A DNA stretch of 64,000 bases from Facklamia miroungae (GCF_012396555.1 NZ_JAAXPS010000001.1:310001-374000); one strand, 5' to 3'; positions 52,680 to 61,690 are shown, counted from the first letter of the stretch. Numbers and translations are program-made. Notes: a model not told the origin generated them from the sequence alone.

Positions 52680-53672
52680 CTATTTAATGGGATATGCCGC
52701 AAAATGTGTATCGTCTAACGTATTAGAAAGACGAAGGTTATTCCCAATCAGTGCAGCAATGTGATGAGGCTCTCCGACATGTACTCGAAGCATTTCAATC
52801 CCCATAAAAGCAGCGATGGCCGATAGAGCCGCTGAGGCCGCGTCTCTTTGTCTAAAACCTTCTTCTGTTGCAACATCCACTGAATAACCTGCTTCATTTA
52901 GAGTATTTTGAATGAAACGTTTACGCGAAACACCTAAAAAACAAGTAAAGCCTCTTTGATGAATGCGTTGTGATTGATGAATTAATTCATAATTTTCGCG
53001 TTTAGTTAGACCAAATCCAATGCCGGGATCTAAAGTTATCCGTTCGGATGCTATTCCAGCTGCTTGGGCGTACTCTAATGACTTGTCAAAGTACTTGTCG
53101 ATTAATTCAACGGCATCCATCTTTTTAAAAGCTTCTAATTCTTTAGGACTAAAAACACCATGGGCACCAAATTGAGGAAAAACCTTAGCAGACGGATGAT
53201 CTGGACGCACAATCACTGGGTTTGCCATTACGATTACACCTGCTGAAGTTGGTGCGATGACCGAAGCCATGCGAGGGTCACCCAAAAGACCCGTAATATC
53301 ATTAATGATATCAGCACCCGCATCAATAGCTGCTTGAGCAACTTCAGACTTCCAAGTATCTACTGAAATAATGACATCTGATTCAGCTCTTAAGGCCTTG
53401 ATGACCGGAACTACTCGTCTGATTTCTTCTTCCACTTCGACATAAGTTGAACCTGGTCGGGTGGACTCCCCACCAATGTCGATCATCTGGCATCCTTCTT
53501 GAATCAGCTGGATCGCTCGTTTATAAGCCTCTTCAACTCCAAACCACTTCCCTCCATCAGAAAAGGAATCAGGTGTCACATTGACAATCCCACAGATTAG
53601 AGTTGGATCACCATGACGAATGAGACGATCCTTAAATTTAAAAATAGGCTGACTATTTTGAACAGTAGGCAT
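52680..53672 (-). CDS. folP: Dihydropteroate synthase
   Basis: Condenses p-aminobenzoate with hydroxymethyldihydropterin pyrophosphate; the sulfonamide target. Signatures are GIVNVTPDSFSDGG (28-41), DIGGESTRPGS (about 61), DTWKSEVA near 105, DIINDITGL near 120, DPGIGFGLTKRENYE near 216 and GVSRKRF near 247. The 330 residues include an insertion after NPVIVRPDHPS (about 155-190), as in other Lactobacillales. First gene of the operon behind the THF riboswitch; AAGGAG precedes the ATG. Confidence 0.95.
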   Translation of the reverse strand: MPTVQNSQPIFKFKDRLIRHGDPTLICGIVNVTPDSFSDGGKWFGVEEAYKRAIQLIQEGCQMIDIGGESTRPGSTYVEVEEEIRRVVPVIKALRAESDVIISVDTWKSEVAQAAIDAGADIINDITGLLGDPRMASVIAPTSAGVIVMANPVIVRPDHPSAKVFPQFGAHGVFSPKELEAFKKMDAVELIDKYFDKSLEYAQAAGIASERITLDPGIGFGLTKRENYELIHQSQRIHQRGFTCFLGVSRKRFIQNTLNEAGYSVDVATEEGFRQRDAASAALSAIAAFMGIEMLRVHVGEPHHIAALIGNNLRLSNTLDDTHFAAYPIK

Positions 53673-53700
53673 AAGAAATTCTCCTTACTCGATAATTTGA

Positions 53701-53732
53701 TCAAAAAAAGAGCACTCTTTCAAAAAGAGTGC
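53701..53732 (-). terminator. Riboswitch-controlled terminator before folP
   Basis: GCACTCTTT pairs with AAAGAGTGC (53712-53732) and is followed on minus by TCTTTTTTT. It ends about 30 bases before folP and follows the aptamer directly, so it is the expression platform. Confidence 0.92.
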
Positions 53733-53742
53733 CGCCAAAAAG

Positions 53743-53840
53743 TAAAACAGCGGAGGCGATCATCCATCGCGTGAAAGTCACTTCGTCTTCTAGCGACATC
53801 CCATCTAGAAGCACTTTACGTAGACAACCTACTCTGTTTT
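53743..53840 (-). promoter_or_regulatory. Tetrahydrofolate (THF) riboswitch aptamer
   Basis: The minus strand carries the conserved THF aptamer elements in order: GAGTAGG, CGTAAAGTG, TGGGATGTCG inside a CTTCTAG/CTAGAAG stem, ACGAAG, and GATCGCCTCCGCT. A closing helix AAACAG/CTGTTT brackets them. A downstream GGCGG (53732-53736) could pair with the aptamer's CCGC and compete with the closed form, an apparent switch leading to the terminator. Confidence 0.93.
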
Positions 53841-53853
53841 TGAAATCTATTCT

Positions 53854-53882
53854 ATTGTAAGGGAATACAGTCAAGAATACAA
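53854..53882 (-). promoter_or_regulatory. Folate operon promoter
   Basis: -35 TTGTAT (53877-53882), 17-base spacer, -10 TACAAT (53854-53859) on minus; transcription would start a few bases before the aptamer. Confidence 0.75.
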
Positions 53883-53900
53883 TCCTTAGAAATAAAACCC

Positions 53901-55898
53901 TTATTTCATCTTAAAGTGAGCCTTGAGTTCCATAATTAAATCGCGCGTCTCGGCTGCCTTTTCAAAATTCATTTCTTTAGCATAAGACTTCATTAAAAGA
54001 GTTAAACGTTCTAATTCTTCTTCCCTTTGCATGCGGGATAATTGTTTAAAGTCTAGTAAGACATTCTCTTGGCGATCTTCAGCTTCGACATCGTGAGTGA
54101 TACGAATTAAATCGCGAATATCCTTTTTAATAGTAGTCGGTGTAATACCATGTTTTTTATTATAAGCTATTTGAACCTGACGCCGTCTCTCAGTCTCATC
54201 AATCGCTTTCTGCATTGAATTGGTGATACGGTCTGCATACATAATAACGCGACCATTTTGATTTCTGGCCGCACGGCCTATCGTTTGAACCAGGGCACGT
54301 TCTGACCGTAAAAAGCCTTCCTTGTCAGCATCTAGAATAGCGACTAATGACACTTCCGGCACATCTAACCCTTCACGCAGGAGGTTGATCCCAATTAAGA
54401 CATCAAAAATACCTAAGCGTAAGTCACGAATGATTTCAGTACGTTCGAGAGTTACTATATCGGAGTGTAAATACTTAACCTTAATATCTAACTCTCTTAG
54501 ATAATCGGTGAGATCTTCTGACATCTTTTTGGTTAAGGTTGTGATAAAGACCCGTTCCTGTCTTTCAACCCGCAAACTAATCTCTGCAACAAGATCATCG
54601 ATTTGTCCTTTAATGGGACGGACTTCTATCACTGGATCCAATAGACCGGTTGGTCGGATAATCTGTTCGACATATTCATTATTCGTTCTTTCCATCTCGT
54701 AAGGACCAGGTGTAGCCGAAATATAAATGATTTGGTGAACATGGTCTTCAAATTCATTAAGCTTCAGGGGCCGATTATCTACTGCCGATGGAAGACGGAA
54801 GCCATATTCAACCAATTGCTCTTTCCTTGCTCGGTCTCCGTTATACATGCCTCGGATTTGTGGCATGGTAATATGCGACTCATCAGCCACAATTAAGAAG
54901 TCATCTGGAAAGAAATCTAATAAGGTGTAGGGTGCCTCTCCGGGAGCTCGACCATCCATATGACGGGAATAATTTTCAATTCCTGAACAGTACCCCATTT
55001 CCAATAACATTTCAATATCATAGTTGGTTCGTTGCTCTAATCGCTGAGCTTCTAATAATTTATTTTCTGAGCGTAAAACCTCTAAACGCTCCTCAAGCTC
55101 CTGGCGAATGCTTTCGACAGCCCTAAGGGTCTGATCTTGATTCGCCACGAAGTGAGTAGCAGGATAAATAGGAAAATGTTCGACGTCATTCTTAATTTCA
55201 CCCGTTAAAACATCTACTTCTCGGATGCGATCAATTTCGTCACCAAAAAATTCGACCCGAATAACTTCTTTATCTCTTGAAGCAAGAAATATCTCTAAAA
55301 CATCGCCACGAGCTCGGAAAGTTCCACGTTGGAAATCAATATCATTACGCACAAATTGCATATCGACTAAACGAGCCATGACTTCGTCACGAGCAATTTC
55401 TTGTCCTTGACGTAGAGAAAGAACATGTTCGCGATACATATCTGGATTTACCAAACCATAGATACAAGAAACAGAAGCCACCACAATGACGTCATTGCGC
55501 TCTAGCAATGAGGAAGAAGCTGAATGTCTCAATTTATCAATTTCATCATTCACACTGGATTCTTTCTCAATATAAGTATCTGAAGAAGGGACATAGGCTT
55601 CTGGTTGATAATAGTCATAGTAAGAAACAAAATATTCTACTGCATTATCAGGGAAAAATTCTAATAACTCGGAATAAAGTTGCCCCGCCAGCGTTTTGTT
55701 ATGGGCTAAAACCAAAGTTGGTTTATTGACTTCTTCTATCACTTTAGCTACGGTATATGTTTTACCTGTCCCGGTCGCTCCTAGTAGTACTTGTTCTTTT
55801 TTACCTGCCTTTAAACCTGCAGCTAATGCCTTGATGGCCTGAGGTTGATCACCAGCTGGTTCATAGGGTGACACTACCCGAAATTTGTTTGTTTTCAA
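53901..55898 (-). CDS. uvrB: Excinuclease ABC subunit B (UvrB)
   Basis: UvrB verifies damage and, with UvrA and UvrC, performs nucleotide excision repair. The 665-residue protein has Walker [11 protein letters not shown], the beta-hairpin region [28 protein letters not shown] and a C-terminal UVR domain. I choose a TTG start (MKTNKFRVV) with GGAGGCGA 4-5 bases upstream; the ATG at 55913 overlaps that ribosome site. No CGAAC-N4-GTTCG palindrome is seen in the ~170 bases upstream. A weak TTGTAA-17-TAATTT promoter is possible. Confidence 0.95.
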   Translation of the reverse strand: MKTNKFRVVSPYEPAGDQPQAIKALAAGLKAGKKEQVLLGATGTGKTYTVAKVIEEVNKPTLVLAHNKTLAGQLYSELLEFFPDNAVEYFVSYYDYYQPEAYVPSSDTYIEKESSVNDEIDKLRHSASSSLLERNDVIVVASVSCIYGLVNPDMYREHVLSLRQGQEIARDEVMARLVDMQFVRNDIDFQRGTFRARGDVLEIFLASRDKEVIRVEFFGDEIDRIREVDVLTGEIKNDVEHFPIYPATHFVANQDQTLRAVESIRQELEERLEVLRSENKLLEAQRLEQRTNYDIEMLLEMGYCSGIENYSRHMDGRAPGEAPYTLLDFFPDDFLIVADESHITMPQIRGMYNGDRARKEQLVEYGFRLPSAVDNRPLKLNEFEDHVHQIIYISATPGPYEMERTNNEYVEQIIRPTGLLDPVIEVRPIKGQIDDLVAEISLRVERQERVFITTLTKKMSEDLTDYLRELDIKVKYLHSDIVTLERTEIIRDLRLGIFDVLIGINLLREGLDVPEVSLVAILDADKEGFLRSERALVQTIGRAARNQNGRVIMYADRITNSMQKAIDETERRRQVQIAYNKKHGITPTTIKKDIRDLIRITHDVEAEDRQENVLLDFKQLSRMQREEELERLTLLMKSYAKEMNFEKAAETRDLIMELKAHFKMK

Positions 55899-55996
55899 AA
55901 AATCGCCTCCCATTTCTTACCACCTACCACAAATTACTCGACTTAATATTAATTTACAAGTTTAATGATTATGCAGTAGGCTATGAAAATTTTTTA

Positions 55997-56025
55997 TTGC
56001 AAGTTGACTTTGACTTCTGTATAAT
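55997..56025 (+). promoter_or_regulatory. rpsT promoter
   Basis: -35 TTGCAA (55997-56002), 17-base spacer, consensus -10 TATAAT (56020-56025) on plus. Confidence 0.75.
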
Positions 56026-56085
56026 GTTTCTTGTTGACTAAGTTTTCAGACTTAGACTAGATTTATTGAAAAGAGGTGACCATTC

Positions 56086-56346
56086 ATGGCCAATACAGCA
56101 TCCGCACAAAAACGTACCCGTCAAACTGAAAAAGTTACTAGCCGTAAGCGTGCACAAGTTTCTGCTTTGAGAACTGCAATGAAAAAAGTTCGTGTAGCAG
56201 TTGAAACTGGTGAAGGTGATATTCAAGCATTATACCAAGCTGCAGTCAAAGCAATTGACTCTGCTGCTACTAAAGGTTTAATTCATCACAACAAAGCAGC
56301 ACGTGATAAATCACGTTTAGCTAATTTAATTGCATCTGCAAAATAA
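56086..56346 (+). CDS. rpsT: Small ribosomal subunit protein bS20
   Basis: An 86-residue, Lys/Arg-rich, mostly helical protein starting MANTASAQKRTRQTEK; GLIHHNKAARDKSRL near the end is typical of bS20. AAAAGAGGTGA precedes the ATG. It is monocistronic, divergent from uvrB, with its own promoter and terminator. Confidence 0.96.
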   Translation: MANTASAQKRTRQTEKVTSRKRAQVSALRTAMKKVRVAVETGEGDIQALYQAAVKAIDSAATKGLIHHNKAARDKSRLANLIASAK

Positions 56347-56350
56347 TAAC

Positions 56351-56380
56351 TGAGCTTCCTTTGGGAGCTTTTTTATTTTA
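56351..56380 (+). terminator. Rho-independent terminator of rpsT
   Basis: AGCTTCC pairs with GGGAGCT (one G-U pair) around a short loop, followed by TTTTTTATTTTA. Confidence 0.85.
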
Positions 56381-56395
56381 TCGCAATAATCTTAT

Positions 56396-56495
56396 AAAGC
56401 ATCCCTATTGATCACGAATCGTCTTACTTAGCTTACAAAATCAAATTTGTTTGAGCCAAGAGAGGAATGATTCATCATAGGGATGCTTTTTCTTA
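56396..56495. ncRNA. Long inverted-repeat element between rpsT and the Ddh-like gene
   Basis: A perfect 13-bp terminal inverted repeat (AAAGCATCCCTAT at 56396-56408, complement at 56477-56489) encloses about 68 bases with further imperfect pairing (GAATC/GATTC, CTT-GCT/AGC-AAG, CAAA/TTTG). On plus it ends in TTTTTCTT. It may be a terminator for converging transcripts, a small RNA or a remnant of a small repeat element; I cannot decide. Confidence 0.45.
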
Positions 56496-56514
56496 CTGGA
56501 GAGCAGAATATACA

Positions 56515-57492
56515 TTATAAATATTGATCAATTAAGTCTTGACGGTTTAGCTTGCTTAAATAAGAAAGCGGTATGTCTAACATGGTCAATGCGCCTGTCT
56601 TACCTTCTTTTGCTAAGCGAAAAACAGCTCTGGCATATGCCATTAAGATATTAGCTTGGTAGCTTAAGGGATGACTCAGACATAAGCTTAGATCATAAGT
56701 TGTTAATTCTTTCTGGTCTGAACTTGATCGAATTAATCGTCCTGCTTGCTTGTCTTGTGAAAGTTTTGCCAATTCTGCTGAAGAAACAAAATGTAAATGG
56801 GATTGCGCTTGAGAGAGATAATTAGGCAATACTTGAATTTGGTCATGTATTTTTTCAGGATCAATCCCCTCTTCTAAGACAAGATAGGCTTCTCTTTGAT
56901 GATAATCGGAATAGTTCAGATTAGGATTTTGACCTGCTAAGACTGCTTCTAAGCTGGTAGGTTCAGCGTTAAGAAAAACTTTTGCCTCCGCAACCCCTTC
57001 TATCTCCTCTAAAAGCTCTGTCATCTTTTGGCTCCATTCATTTTCCACAAAATGATATGTTGTGGCATTGGGAATTAAAGATTCCGCCATTATTTGGTTG
57101 AGACTATATAGCCCTGGATTCCAACCCACACCAATAAGGGCTAATTTATTAGGCGGTGGACTCATGGACTCCAGACTATTAATCAATAAATTCGGTTGCG
57201 CATAAAAATTATACGCCTCTACAACATTATAATACCGCGCATAATCGGTTAAATGACTTGGATAATCGATGGTTGACCCGCTGCAAACGATTAAAACATC
57301 AATCTCTTGTTTAAATTCAAACACTTCATTCATAGAGTGAAGCGGTAGTGTCTGAAATTCTGACGACAAATCTTTTTTATTAAAATGAGTAAAGACGCTC
57401 GCGATCATTAAATCCTCTTGTTTTTGAACAGCTGATACGATTTCTTGACCCAATTGATCGAAACCAATAACTCCTAATTTGATTTTTGCCAT
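56515..57492 (-). CDS. Diaminopimelate dehydrogenase-like protein with altered substrate site
   Basis: A 325-residue protein aligning by eye along its length with meso-diaminopimelate D-dehydrogenase (Ddh): N-terminal Rossmann start KIKLGVIGFDQLGQEI, CSGSTIDYP near 71, GWNPGLYSLNQI near 123 (Ddh has GWDPGMFSINRV) and LPNYL near 223. The Ddh substrate loop around GPGLSQGHS reads NEWSQKMTE, the YDNH segment reads YNFY, and a conserved GH reads GR. So the fold is clear but substrate may differ. It follows holA by 17 bases. Confidence 0.7.
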   Translation of the reverse strand: MAKIKLGVIGFDQLGQEIVSAVQKQEDLMIASVFTHFNKKDLSSEFQTLPLHSMNEVFEFKQEIDVLIVCSGSTIDYPSHLTDYARYYNVVEAYNFYAQPNLLINSLESMSPPPNKLALIGVGWNPGLYSLNQIMAESLIPNATTYHFVENEWSQKMTELLEEIEGVAEAKVFLNAEPTSLEAVLAGQNPNLNYSDYHQREAYLVLEEGIDPEKIHDQIQVLPNYLSQAQSHLHFVSSAELAKLSQDKQAGRLIRSSSDQKELTTYDLSLCLSHPLSYQANILMAYARAVFRLAKEGKTGALTMLDIPLSYLSKLNRQDLIDQYL

Positions 57493-57509
57493 ACTGTCAC
57501 CCCCATAGA

Positions 57510-58529
57510 TTATAATTGCATAATTTTAGTTAAGATTAAATAAAAAGAAGTATCTTTGCTACCCAGACCCGTTTTCATCTGATAGTCGGCTTCAACTAAT
57601 TGCAGATAAAGTTGACTTAATTCATTTAGATGCATTTGACGACTGGCTTGAAGGGCTAATTTGACCCGATAAGGATGAACCGCTAAACTTTTTGCAATCT
57701 CATCTTGACGCATTCCCTGCCTTTGTAAAATTTTGACCTGAACGAACAAACGAAATTGCGAAACAATCAAGGCATGTAATTGAATGGGATCATGCTTCAT
57801 TAAGATTAGGTCTTGATAAATTTGAATGGATGGTTCTAATTTCCCAGCTAAAATCGCGTTCGTTAATTCAAAAACATCTGAAGTTAAACTGCGTGTGACT
57901 AGCGATTGAACTACCTCTAAGGTTACTTTTTGACCACTTTGAGCAAATTGTTTCAATTTTTGAACTTCGGTAACTGCTTGACTAAGCTGATAATCTACTC
58001 GCTGTAACAACCCTTTTTGGGCTTCAGGAGTCATTTCAAAAGATTGACTTTGGATATAGGTCTGAATAAAAGTTTGAACGGCGTTTTCTTCAAGGGGCGA
58101 AATATTAATATACCTTGTCTCTTTAACAAAACACTTGGTTAACTTACGTCTTTTGTCTATTTGATCAAAAGGGACAATAAAAAGGATACAAGTTGAAGGG
58201 TTGGGATCTTTTAGATAGTCGACTAACCGTTGTGTTTCTGACTCAGTCATCTTTTTATTTGGTTGACTAATTAAAAGATCCACCTGGTCGACGATAATCA
58301 AGCGCTGATCTACAAAAAAAGAATAGGTCTCTGCTTCATCCAAAATGGTATCTAGTGACACCTCATTCCAATCAAAGCTTGTCACATCTAATTCTCCTGT
58401 GCTTGTTTCTATTTTTTGAGCTAAGGCTTGACGAAAAGTTTGCTGAAGATAGACTTCACTTCCTTGGAGACAATAGAATGGCTTCACAATTCCCTTGTCT
58501 AATTCCTGTATTGCATTTTGAAAATCCAT
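57510..58529 (-). CDS. holA: DNA polymerase III delta subunit
   Basis: HolA opens the sliding clamp within the clamp loader. The 339-residue protein matches the family length and layout: N-terminal VKPFYCLQGSEVYL with a degenerate nucleotide fold, LIIVDQVDLL near 77, and a helical C-terminal collar domain (about 210-339). AGGAGGG precedes the ATG. It is often near rpsT, as here. It is divergent from the amidotransferase at 58660. Confidence 0.93.
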   Translation of the reverse strand: MDFQNAIQELDKGIVKPFYCLQGSEVYLQQTFRQALAQKIETSTGELDVTSFDWNEVSLDTILDEAETYSFFVDQRLIIVDQVDLLISQPNKKMTESETQRLVDYLKDPNPSTCILFIVPFDQIDKRRKLTKCFVKETRYINISPLEENAVQTFIQTYIQSQSFEMTPEAQKGLLQRVDYQLSQAVTEVQKLKQFAQSGQKVTLEVVQSLVTRSLTSDVFELTNAILAGKLEPSIQIYQDLILMKHDPIQLHALIVSQFRLFVQVKILQRQGMRQDEIAKSLAVHPYRVKLALQASRQMHLNELSQLYLQLVEADYQMKTGLGSKDTSFYLILTKIMQL

Positions 58530-58618
58530 AGCAACCCTCCTTACCCTCTTTATTTAGTTTACCAAATAATCTTCTCTTTGTATGCTTTAAAGTCTTTAAA
58601 TTTAGCATCGCTTTCTTG

Positions 58619-58624
58619 TATAAT
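58619..58624 (+). promoter_or_regulatory. -10 box for the amidotransferase gene
   Basis: A consensus TATAAT 36 bases before the ATG; the -35 region (TTAAAT, 17 bases upstream) is weak. Confidence 0.45.
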
Positions 58625-58659
58625 ATGATTAAATATTTACGTTTAGAAAGGAACTTGAC

Positions 58660-59391
58660 ATGCAACCAATAATCGCAATCACCGGAAGTATTACACCGAT
58701 TCAAAATGATCCGAATTATGCAGCCTTCGATGCCACTTACACGCCGCATTTTTTCGTTGAAGCTGTTATTGAAGCGGGAGGGATTCCTATCATTCTTCCG
58801 ATTAATAATAACTATCCTGTTGAAGCCATTCTTAACAAGGTCGATGGCTTGCTTCTAACTGGTGGACATGATGTGGATCCACGCTTTTATCAAGAAGAAC
58901 CTCACGTAAAAATAGGATCTTTAAATCTGGATCGCGACCACCATGAATTAAAATTAATTAAGCATTTTATGCAAGCGGGAAAACCCATGTTAGGCGTCTG
59001 CCGTGGGATGCAATTAATTAATATCCTTCAAGGTGGAAGCCTGTATCAAGACCTTAGTTTATATCCGGATTGGGCCATTCAACATGTTCAAAAATCCGAA
59101 TTAGATCGGGTCACTCACCGAGTAAAAATCGATCCAAATTCGCGGTTAGGACAATGGATGGGAACCGGCGATTATGTCAATAGTCTTCATCACCAAGCCA
59201 TTAAAGACTTAGGTCAAGACTTAAAAGCGATCGCTTGGTCAGGTGACCAGCTCATTGAAGCAATCGAATCGACAAATCCCGCTGTCGATCTCCTAGCGGT
59301 TCAGTGGCATCCTGAGTTAACCCACCAGAATCAAGAAAGCAGTCGCGCCATCTTTAAAGATTTAGTTGAACGGGCCAGTAATAAAAAATAA
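58660..59391 (+). CDS. Class I glutamine amidotransferase-like hydrolase (peptidase C26 / PuuD type)
   Basis: A 243-residue stand-alone glutaminase-fold hydrolase. The nucleophile elbow is LGVCRGMQLINI (Cys near 109) and the His-Glu pair is in QWHPEL (about 219-224). GLLLTGGHDVDPRFY near 64-78 is the oxyanion-side loop typical of gamma-glutamyl-GABA hydrolases and relatives. No synthetase partner is adjacent, fitting a catabolic gamma-glutamyl hydrolase; the exact substrate is unknown. AAAGGAAC precedes the ATG. Confidence 0.88.
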   Translation: MQPIIAITGSITPIQNDPNYAAFDATYTPHFFVEAVIEAGGIPIILPINNNYPVEAILNKVDGLLLTGGHDVDPRFYQEEPHVKIGSLNLDRDHHELKLIKHFMQAGKPMLGVCRGMQLINILQGGSLYQDLSLYPDWAIQHVQKSELDRVTHRVKIDPNSRLGQWMGTGDYVNSLHHQAIKDLGQDLKAIAWSGDQLIEAIESTNPAVDLLAVQWHPELTHQNQESSRAIFKDLVERASNKK

Positions 59392-59404
59392 GTCAGACTT
59401 TATA

Positions 59405-59444
59405 ACCAAGAAAAAAATCCCTTAACGGGATTCTTTTTCTTGGT
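59405..59444. terminator. Bidirectional terminator between the amidotransferase and rodA
   Basis: ACCAAGAAAAA...AATCCC pairs with GGGATT...TTTTTCTTGGT; A- and T-runs inside the arms give U-tracts in both directions. Confidence 0.88.
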
Positions 59445-60656
59445 TTAATAGTTACTACGATCATTATACATATAAGGGTCCTCGCTTGAGAACATATATG
59501 ATCGATGGTGGTACCGCATTGAAAGGATCAAACCCACCCCAATCATATTAGATAGAATAGCTGAACCCCCTTGAGAAATGAAAGGTAACGGTACACCGGT
59601 AATCGGAAGTAAGCCTATGGTCATACCCACATTTTCCAATACGTGGAAGAGAATCATTGAAATAACACCAGCAGAAATATAAGTATAATATTCATTTTGT
59701 GTTTCAAAACAGGTTTGAACCATCTGATAAATTAATACAAAATAGATCACTAAAATGACGGCTGAACCAAAAAAGCCAAAATTTTCACCAATCGTTGTGA
59801 AGATGAAGTCCGATTCACGCACCGGCACCGGTACTTCAGAAATACCAAAACCTTTGCCAAACAATTGTCCTGAGCCTATCGAAAGAATCGATTGAACTAA
59901 TTGATAGGACTCTCCCCTAGTATCCGAAAAAGGTTCCAACCAAGTAGTAATTCTTCCTAATTGATAAGGTTTAAACCCAATTTCTAATAAAGCATCTGGA
60001 AAAATAACAGCTAAGAGAATCAATCCACCCCCTAAAATGAGCGCAATTGAAAAAGCGGGCAATAGTATTTTCCATGAAACACCAGATAAAAGGATGAGAC
60101 CCCCAATGATCGAAAGCATTACTAGGTTCGTTCCTAAGTCGTTTTGTAATTGTACCAACAATAAGACGGGTGCCGAAGCTAGTAGTAATTTGCCAATTAG
60201 CATAAAATCAGAACGAATGGTTCGAGCCTGATTTTGACTATTATGTTCTGTGACTAAACGCGAAAGAAAAATGATCAAGGCTGGTTTCATCAATTCGGAA
60301 GGTTGAAAGGACAGAGGACCTAACTTAAACCAAGACTTTGCCCCTGTCATAATTGCTGTTTGACGGTCATGGAAAAACAAAACCATAATCAGTAGCAGAA
60401 TTCCTAGACCATAAAAGTAGATCGAAAGTTTCCAATATTGTTCACTATCAAATTGCATCACCACAATCACAACTAAGGCTCCTAAAGCATACCAAAGTGC
60501 TTGTTGGAGGGTCGGACCAATTCCTTGACTTGCAATCATAGCTGTCGTCGCATAGACGATGGCTAAACCCATTAAACATAACAGTAAGACGGTTAAAATG
60601 ACACCATAATCAATTCGATTTTCTTGATAATTGGCAATTCTTTTATTAATTTGCAT
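59445..60656 (-). CDS. rodA: SEDS-family peptidoglycan glycosyltransferase RodA
   Basis: RodA polymerises glycan strands for lateral or peripheral wall growth with a class B PBP. The 403-residue protein has about ten membrane helices. The catalytic Asp lies in QNDLGTNLV (about 172), PSELMKPALI is near 124 and the C-terminal signature ENVGMTIGLLPITGVPLPFI near 350 favours RodA over FtsW. AGGAGG precedes the ATG with rather long spacing. It ends at the shared terminator. Confidence 0.92.
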   Translation of the reverse strand: MQINKRIANYQENRIDYGVILTVLLLCLMGLAIVYATTAMIASQGIGPTLQQALWYALGALVVIVVMQFDSEQYWKLSIYFYGLGILLLIMVLFFHDRQTAIMTGAKSWFKLGPLSFQPSELMKPALIIFLSRLVTEHNSQNQARTIRSDFMLIGKLLLASAPVLLLVQLQNDLGTNLVMLSIIGGLILLSGVSWKILLPAFSIALILGGGLILLAVIFPDALLEIGFKPYQLGRITTWLEPFSDTRGESYQLVQSILSIGSGQLFGKGFGISEVPVPVRESDFIFTTIGENFGFFGSAVILVIYFVLIYQMVQTCFETQNEYYTYISAGVISMILFHVLENVGMTIGLLPITGVPLPFISQGGSAILSNMIGVGLILSMRYHHRSYMFSSEDPYMYNDRSNY

Positions 60657-60722
60657 CGAATAATCTTCCTCCTTCTTGGATTAATCGCTTGTTAACCCGC
60701 TTATTATTTAGTGATGGTCTCT

Positions 60723-61577
60723 TTAATCTAGTGATCGAATTTTTTCCTTATTTAGATTCCTTAAATCAATAGCCACCACATTTACATAGGCCCCCACAAA
60801 AAAAATCATACAATTGAGGTAAATCCAGAACATAACCACGATAATAGCCCCCAAGGCCGTATTACTATTTAAAGACTTATTAAACTGAATAATTGTTCCG
60901 AATAATTTGCCCAAAAGGGTAAAACCGATTAGCGAAAATAGTGAACCGGGAATAGCTTTTGAAAACTTTAAATTATGATGAGGTAAATAGGTATAAATCA
61001 TGACTAAAAAAATGAACAAGAATAAGAGCGATCCCCAGCTTCCACCTTTTATCCAAGCAGCTAAAAAATTGAAATCCCATTTCAAATTTTGATCTAACCA
61101 TAAAAGTAATTGTTCACCGAAAGTAAAGATGAAAGTTGAAACTAAGATGACTAATACACTTAGCAAAGTAAATAGATAGGCAAAGAGTCGTTGGACAAAA
61201 AAGTGTCTCTTACTCTTTACGAGGTAGATCTCGTTTAGCATACGCTGTAGAGCATTAAAAACATTCGAAGCTGGCCACAAGGCTAAGGCCAGCCCGATTG
61301 GTACCCAAGTCGTTGAGGCCGTTTCAAAATACTGTTGAATCATGGGAATTAGTGGACGTGCTACTTGGCCAGGTAAAGATGTTCGCAGAAAGCGAATCAC
61401 TTCTTCATAAGAATAAGGTAAGAGCACAATTAAGTTGGAGAAAGCTAAGAGAATCGGAATAACGGCTAAAAGAATATAATAAGACACTTCTGCTGCGTAA
61501 GAGCCAAAAGACAGTCCATCCAAACGCTCTTTAAAAACGGAAAAAACCCTTTTAGATTGATCCAAGTATTTCATCAT
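60723..61577 (-). CDS. YihY/BrkB-family membrane protein
   Basis: A 284-residue protein with about six hydrophobic segments (LAVIPILLAFSNLIVLLPY near 45) and the family strings EVSYYILLAVIP, LPGQVARPL and FWIYLNCMIFFVGAYVN. The family was once annotated as RNase BN; its true function is unknown, with proposed roles in envelope or transport. I choose the ATG of MMKYLD, with GTGGAG upstream, over a GTG at 61589. A 13-codon ORF with a good ribosome site (ATG at 61593) overlaps the start in another frame. Confidence 0.85.
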   Translation of the reverse strand: MMKYLDQSKRVFSVFKERLDGLSFGSYAAEVSYYILLAVIPILLAFSNLIVLLPYSYEEVIRFLRTSLPGQVARPLIPMIQQYFETASTTWVPIGLALALWPASNVFNALQRMLNEIYLVKSKRHFFVQRLFAYLFTLLSVLVILVSTFIFTFGEQLLLWLDQNLKWDFNFLAAWIKGGSWGSLLFLFIFLVMIYTYLPHHNLKFSKAIPGSLFSLIGFTLLGKLFGTIIQFNKSLNSNTALGAIIVVMFWIYLNCMIFFVGAYVNVVAIDLRNLNKEKIRSLD

Positions 61578-61610
61578 TTTTTGCTCCACTCATTCTACAC
61601 TCCCTTCTAA

Positions 61611-61626
61611 TAACCTCTATAGGTTA
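61611..61626. promoter_or_regulatory. Palindrome upstream of the YihY-type gene
   Basis: TAACCT-N4-AGGTTA, a perfect 6-bp-arm palindrome about 35 bases before the start, overlapping a possible TATAGA -10. Could be an operator. Confidence 0.35.
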
Positions 61627-61690
61627 CCATATTCATCCCATAAATGCACTTGATAGTCTGACCTATTTAGTGAAAAAATCGCTTCTGCTT

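Noticed and set aside
56038-56226. A 62-residue minus-strand ORF antisense to rpsT
   Set aside because: It overlaps the rpsT promoter and coding region; no ribosome site, low-complexity composition typical of antisense shadows.
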